Part shown: positions 7,077 through 9,720 of the stretch, piece after piece
How the letters are laid out: each line of letters starts with the position of its first letter
Position numbering within the stretch: position 1 is the first letter of the stretch
NCBI GenBank assembly: GCA_002438635.1
Contig: DJPX01000010.1
Coordinates: forward strand, 7,095 to 16,814
Source: Bacteroidales bacterium UBA6401
GTDB taxonomy: Bacteria > Bacteroidota > Bacteroidia > Bacteroidales > UBA932
Length of the DNA: 9,720 nucleotides
Reading direction: 5' to 3'
Notes under the pieces: model-generated
What the model saw: only the letters and a program-made list of their open reading frames with translations
Told to the model about the DNA's origin: nothing
Databases searched by the model: none
Made by a program: the position numbers and the translations under genes

Positions 7077-7832
7077 TTACAATAAATTTACAAATTCTAC
7101 CGAATCATAAAGTGATAAAATAAAATTCTCCCGGATTCTGAACCCACTTCCATGATCATGTGGCATTCCATACTTATTACCAGATTGATAACTGCCGATA
7201 CGAATGTCATACTGCACACGACCATCTTCAAGAATATTAAGAAAACGCTCGAAAGATGGATTTGTATAAATAGTTGCATTTGTAAACTTAAATTCCTCAA
7301 TTCCATTCTTAAATCTTCGTTCTGCACTTACATAAAATAGATTATTTAACTTTTTAAATAATTTTTCCTTTAATTTTGTGTATGTGTAACCAGTAGTATC
7401 GTCAATTAATTGACCAGAGTGAAGATCATATACACCAATCTTCAATATCTCTAATACTTGATCATTTATAAGCTGAAACGCATACTTATCTTGGTATGAA
7501 TTTTTCTTATCTGCAAACATTGAAGTATGCAATCTTTTTAAAGAAGTACTTCCCGGATAAAATTCACCAAATTTTTCTTTCAAATATCTATTTGCCTGCT
7601 TAGGGAAAGTTGGAGCCAATGTGAATAAAGTTATGGGAGAATTGGCGCTATCTCGATGGGCTTTAATTTCAAACTCCTCAAAATCAGGGCCTTCACTATT
7701 ATTCTCTTCTACTCCAGCTAAATCTTCAAAAGTTTTTCCTATTCCCGTATTGTTGACACGATGACTTTGAATCCATCCTTCACTATGAATTTTTTCAAAA
7801 ATCTCAATAAGTCTTTCTTTGTTACTTTTCAT
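7077..7832 (-). CDS. MvaI/BcnI-family type II restriction endonuclease
   Basis: 251 residues, about the length of MvaI and BcnI, which act as monomers on CCNGG-type sites. The N-terminal part shows GIGKTFEDLAGVEEN (30-44) followed by GPDFEEFEIK (48-57). Asp50, Glu55 and Lys57 form a PD-(D/E)XK-type centre, with spacing and numbering that match what I recall for MvaI. HRDSANSPITLFTLAP (59-74) follows. Near the C-terminus PHDHGSGFRIREN (224-236) has His225 and His227, in the region where the family keeps a catalytic or DNA-contacting His. The start codon overlaps the end of the XRE regulator gene by 11 bases, so the two are probably coupled. A divergent methyltransferase completes the module. 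Codon use is AT-rich (18 of 60 G+C in 7501-7560), unlike the neighbouring operon. Recognition of CCWGG or CCSGG is inferred from the family, not shown. Confidence 0.88.
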   Translation of the reverse strand: MKSNKERLIEIFEKIHSEGWIQSHRVNNTGIGKTFEDLAGVEENNSEGPDFEEFEIKAHRDSANSPITLFTLAPTFPKQANRYLKEKFGEFYPGSTSLKRLHTSMFADKKNSYQDKYAFQLINDQVLEILKIGVYDLHSGQLIDDTTGYTYTKLKEKLFKKLNNLFYVSAERRFKNGIEEFKFTNATIYTNPSFERFLNILEDGRVQYDIRIGSYQSGNKYGMPHDHGSGFRIRENFILSLYDSVEFVNLL

Positions 7833-8109
7833 ATTCGATAATGCTATTAATTAAACGTCTAATAAGATCCTCTTGACTAAGACTATCTGGATCATCAAGA
7901 AACAAATCTTGCATTCTCATTCCTAACTCGTCACAAATAATTGATAATTGTACTAAAGTATATTTATGAGATCTATTTGGAGTTTCTATATTCCCTATTT
8001 GACCTGGACTTATCCCTAATAAAGTTGCAAGTCTATATTGACTGATATTTTTTTTAAAGCGAAACCGCCTAATCTTATTGATAATAGCGTTTTGATAATC
8101 CGTTTTCAT
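7822..8109 (-). CDS. XRE-family regulator of the restriction-modification module (controller-like)
   Basis: The 95-residue protein has one helix-turn-helix: ISQYRLATLLGISPGQIGNIE (22-42), preceded by basic KIRRFRFKKN (12-21). It belongs to the lambda-Cro/XRE fold used by controller (C) proteins of type II restriction systems. These delay endonuclease expression until methylation has occurred. A longer reading starts at TTG 8136 and adds nine residues. I prefer ATG 8109 because it is a standard codon, sits just before the conserved domain, and the upstream -7 box (8141-8134) would place the transcript start near 8127. The stop codon lies inside the endonuclease gene start (11-base overlap). 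The C-terminal 25 residues are acidic-polar and of no known family. Direct control of the module is inferred from position and from the inverted repeat at 8162-8180. Confidence 0.8.
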   Translation of the reverse strand: MKTDYQNAIINKIRRFRFKKNISQYRLATLLGISPGQIGNIETPNRSHKYTLVQLSIICDELGMRMQDLFLDDPDSLSQEDLIRRLINSIIEYEK

Positions 8110-8120
8110 AAGAAATTCCG

Positions 8121-8128
8121 TAAATTTG
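8121..8128 (+). promoter_or_regulatory. Candidate -7 box for the methyltransferase gene
   Basis: TAAATTTG matches TAnnTTTG. It would give a start near 8135 and a leader of about 70 bases containing the inverted repeat 8162-8180. The nearest upstream TTTG (8091-8094) is 26 bases away, too far for an ideal -33 box, so the call is weak. Confidence 0.3.
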
Positions 8129-8133
8129 TTGCA

Positions 8134-8150
8134 CAAATGTAAAAAATGTA
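8134..8150 (-). promoter_or_regulatory. Tandem -7-like boxes for the regulator-endonuclease operon
   Basis: On the minus strand TACATTTT (8150-8143) and TACATTTG (8141-8134) lie in tandem; the second is a full TAnnTTTG match. They reflect a direct repeat AAATGTA on the plus strand (8135-8141 and 8144-8150). A TTTTG at 8172-8168 lies 17 bases upstream of the first box and 26 upstream of the second. Expected transcript starts are about 20-30 bases before ATG 8109. Confidence 0.45.
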
Positions 8151-8161
8151 CTACTTTTACC

Positions 8162-8180
8162 CACTCTCAAAATGAGAGTG
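8162..8180. promoter_or_regulatory. Perfect inverted repeat, candidate operator of the restriction module
   Basis: CACTCTCA (8162-8169) and TGAGAGTG (8173-8180) form a perfect 8-bp inverted repeat around AAA. It sits between the divergent methyltransferase and regulator genes and overlaps the TTTTG that could serve as -33 box of the minus-strand promoter. This is the position of a C-box-like operator. Binding by the XRE protein is inferred. Confidence 0.5.
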
Positions 8181-8207
8181 TTTATGTTCTTATATATTTA
8201 TAGAATA

Positions 8208-9455
8208 ATGAAAAATTATACTAGAGTGGTTGACGACAGATGGAGTTTCAGAGATGCAGATACAAAAGAGTATACACACGGATACCATTCATACCCAGCC
8301 ATGATGATACCTCAAGTTTGCAGAACTCTAATAAATGAGTATCAACCAAGAGGGCGATTTGATCTCATTTTTGATCCTTATATGGGGAGCGGAACCACCT
8401 TAGTCGAATCCACTATTGCGGGCATAAACTCCATAGGAACCGATTTAAATCCACTCGCAAGAATGATGTCAAAGGTAAAGACAACTCATTATGACGAGAG
8501 AAGTATTTCATGTCAAATTCAAAACATCTTTTTTGCTTGTTCATTCTATTCAAAAGACTTAGTTACAGATACAGATTTTAACAGGATATCCAATCACTCT
8601 TTTTGGTATTCAGAAGAAGTACTATATAAATTATCATTTCTCGCACAGGAGATTAACAATCTTCCTTCTAACAATGATTTTTTCAACCTCATTCTTGCTG
8701 AAACAGTACGTGAAACATCCTTTACTCGTAATGGAGAATTTAAGCGTTTTCGAATGAAAGAAGAAAACATAAAAAAATTCAATCCTGATGTATTTAAAAT
8801 TTTTTTAGAGAAAGCAGAGAGAAATTTAAAAGGACTAAAATACTTCAATAAGATACGTAACAACACTACAGCAACAATCTGCGATTTCAATTCCACAAAT
8901 GGAATTCCCCAAAGTTTAATTACTAATGGGTCTGTTGATATGGTTATAACATCTCCCCCTTATGGAGATAGTCGAACAACTGTTGCCTATGGTCAATTTT
9001 CAAGATGGGCGAATGAGTGGTTTAGCTTTAAAGATGCAAGTAAACTTGATACCTTGTTAATGGGAGGAGGGAAATCATATAAAGAATTGTTTCTAACTGA
9101 ATCTATCCGTGAAGTTATAGACAAGATTCGCGCAATAGATGAGAAACGCTATTTTGAAGTAATTTCATTCCTAAATGACTATTGGCAGTCAATACAAAAT
9201 GTTGCAAAAGTTGTGCGTATTGGTGGTATTGTATGCTATGTAGTAGGAAACAGAACAGTAAAAGGAATTCAGATACAACTTGACTATTTTACTGCTGAAA
9301 TGTTTGAAAAATGTGGCTTTGAACACGAGACTACAATTGTTAGACAAATCCCTAATAAGAGAATGCCTTCAAAGACCTCCCCAACGAATAAGCCCGGAGA
9401 CAAAGTAAATACTATGACAAATGAGTTTATAGTTATTTTAAAGAAAGTTAGATAG
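8208..9455 (+). CDS. Site-specific DNA methyltransferase, amino class, probably N4-cytosine
   Basis: 415 residues from ATG 8208. Near the N-terminus THGYHSYPAMMIP (23-35) looks like motif X. FDPYMGSGTTLVE (55-67) is motif I, the AdoMet site, and GTDLNPLA (77-84) is motif II. The catalytic motif IV, TSPPY, is at 248-252 after a variable region (about 95-240) that probably holds the target-recognition domain. The order X-I-variable-IV is that of the alpha group of amino-methyltransferases, and TSPPY is common in N4-cytosine enzymes. Its partner is an MvaI/BcnI-like endonuclease, so it should protect the same site, plausibly a CCNGG variant. An upstream ATG at 8172 would add 12 residues (MRVFMFLYIYRI) but lies inside the inverted repeat; the 8208 start keeps that site non-coding. 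Very AT-rich (8761-8820 is 13 of 60 G+C). N6-adenine specificity cannot be excluded by sequence alone. Confidence 0.88.
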   Translation: MKNYTRVVDDRWSFRDADTKEYTHGYHSYPAMMIPQVCRTLINEYQPRGRFDLIFDPYMGSGTTLVESTIAGINSIGTDLNPLARMMSKVKTTHYDERSISCQIQNIFFACSFYSKDLVTDTDFNRISNHSFWYSEEVLYKLSFLAQEINNLPSNNDFFNLILAETVRETSFTRNGEFKRFRMKEENIKKFNPDVFKIFLEKAERNLKGLKYFNKIRNNTTATICDFNSTNGIPQSLITNGSVDMVITSPPYGDSRTTVAYGQFSRWANEWFSFKDASKLDTLLMGGGKSYKELFLTESIREVIDKIRAIDEKRYFEVISFLNDYWQSIQNVAKVVRIGGIVCYVVGNRTVKGIQIQLDYFTAEMFEKCGFEHETTIVRQIPNKRMPSKTSPTNKPGDKVNTMTNEFIVILKKVR

Positions 9456-9475
9456 TCCATTATAAACACATCCAC

Positions 9476-9502
9476 TTATTATTATAGATATTGCAATAAT
9501 AA
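9476..9502 (+). repeat. AT-only inverted repeat after the methyltransferase
   Basis: TTATTATT (9476-9483) and AATAATAA (9495-9502) form an 8-bp inverted repeat around 11 bases, starting 20 bases after the methyltransferase stop. The all-AT stem is weak. It may add to termination together with the stronger hairpin 24 bases further on. Confidence 0.3.
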
Positions 9503-9525
9503 AAAACTTACTTAATAATTTCTTC

Positions 9526-9555
9526 GGGCAGGCGTGAAAGTCTGCCCAACTTTTT
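9526..9555 (+). terminator. Rho-independent terminator after the methyltransferase
   Basis: GGGCAG (9526-9531) and CTGCCC (9542-9547) make a GC-rich 6-bp stem with a 10-base loop, followed by AAC and TTTTT (9551-9555). It ends about 100 bases after the methyltransferase stop and marks the right border of the restriction module. Confidence 0.7.
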
Positions 9556-9585
9556 GTATCTTGCGAACGGAACGAAAACCAGTTC

Positions 9586-9614
9586 TTTGACAAATACATC
9601 AGGTGATAATTACG
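9586..9614 (+). promoter_or_regulatory. Possible promoter of the gene entering at the right edge
   Basis: TTTG (9586-9589) inside AGTTCTTTGAC is followed 17 bases later by TAATTACG, a partial match to TAnnTTTG. GTTCTTTGAC is a string I recall from leaders upstream of several Bacteroidota transcription units, rRNA operons included. From here to the start codon at 9685 is a leader of about 70 bases with no ORF and only weak pairing (CACG/CGTG near 9651-9665). Confidence 0.3.
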
Positions 9615-9684
9615 GGCTTGTCTACCGAGGGCCATTTATCTTCAGGCAGCGCACGGATAGCGCGTGGATGATGGAAGGAGTTAA

Positions 9685-9720
9685 ATGCCCAGAAGGAAAA
9701 CTCACCGAAAGTACGGCTTT
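9685..9720 (+). CDS. Start of an unidentified basic protein, cut by the window edge
   Basis: ATG 9685 opens MPRRKTHRKYGF before the window ends. A strong ribosome binding site, GGAAGGAG (9673-9680), lies at good spacing. That is unusual in this phylum, where most genes here lack one, and supports a real start. Six of the first nine residues are Arg, Lys or His. Twelve residues are too few to name a family; a nucleic-acid-binding or mobile-element protein would fit the basic start, but this is a guess. It lies just past the terminator of the restriction module. Confidence 0.5.
   Translation, partial: MPRRKTHRKYGF

Noticed and set aside
7822..8136. Longer regulator starting at TTG 8136
   Set aside because: TTG is a rare start, the added nine residues lie outside the conserved domain, and the start falls inside the -7 box at 8141-8134.
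8594..8896. 100-codon minus-strand frame
   Set aside because: It is antisense to the methyltransferase between motifs II and IV. It looks like a shadow frame with no domain.
9570..9684. Leader of an rRNA operon, suggested by GTTCTTTGAC
   Set aside because: No 16S start sequence is visible, and a ribosome binding site plus ATG follow, so a protein gene is more likely.

Overview
The window looks like the chromosome of a member of the Bacteroidales (phylum Bacteroidota), possibly Porphyromonas or a relative. Evidence: several intergenic TAnnTTTG boxes (the phylum's -7 promoter element), few clear Shine-Dalgarno sites, a typical lipobox lipoprotein, and a nuclease of the Rpn/PDDEXK_2 transposase-like family. 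The Porphyromonas suggestion rests on the hairpin-rich element at about 613-759, which resembles a repeat I recall from P. gingivalis but could not check. No rRNA, tRNA or CRISPR array is visible.

Layout from left to right. (1) 1-584, minus strand: an Rpn-type PD-(D/E)XK nuclease, cut by the window edge at its C-terminus and missing its usual N-terminus. (2) 585-1081: no intact gene. It holds a GC-rich chain of hairpins inserted at the nuclease 5' end, a 13-bp inverted repeat next to a promoter box, and the terminator of the next operon. (3) 1082-6799, minus strand: a tight four-gene operon read in the order DsbD-type thiol reductase fused to an alpha/beta hydrolase, polysaccharide flippase, cyclophilin lipoprotein, lipoate-protein ligase. 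Junctions are 6 bp apart, overlapping by 4 bp, and 4 bp apart. (4) 6800-7076: the promoter region of that operon. (5) 7077-9455: a compact AT-rich type II restriction-modification module. An XRE regulator and an MvaI/BcnI-like endonuclease form an overlapping minus-strand pair, and a DNA methyltransferase is divergent on the plus strand. The 98-bp shared control region contains a perfect inverted repeat. (6) 9456-9720: a rho-independent terminator, a leader, and the first 12 codons of an unidentified plus-strand gene.

How the genes work together. The first three operon genes act in the envelope: electron export to periplasmic thiols, lipid-linked glycan export, and periplasmic protein folding. 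The cytoplasmic lipoate ligase is last. The restriction module is a self-contained defence unit, with the regulator probably timing endonuclease expression relative to methylation. The most unusual items are the DsbD-hydrolase fusion, the hairpin chain that appears to break the nuclease gene, and the layered control region of the restriction module.
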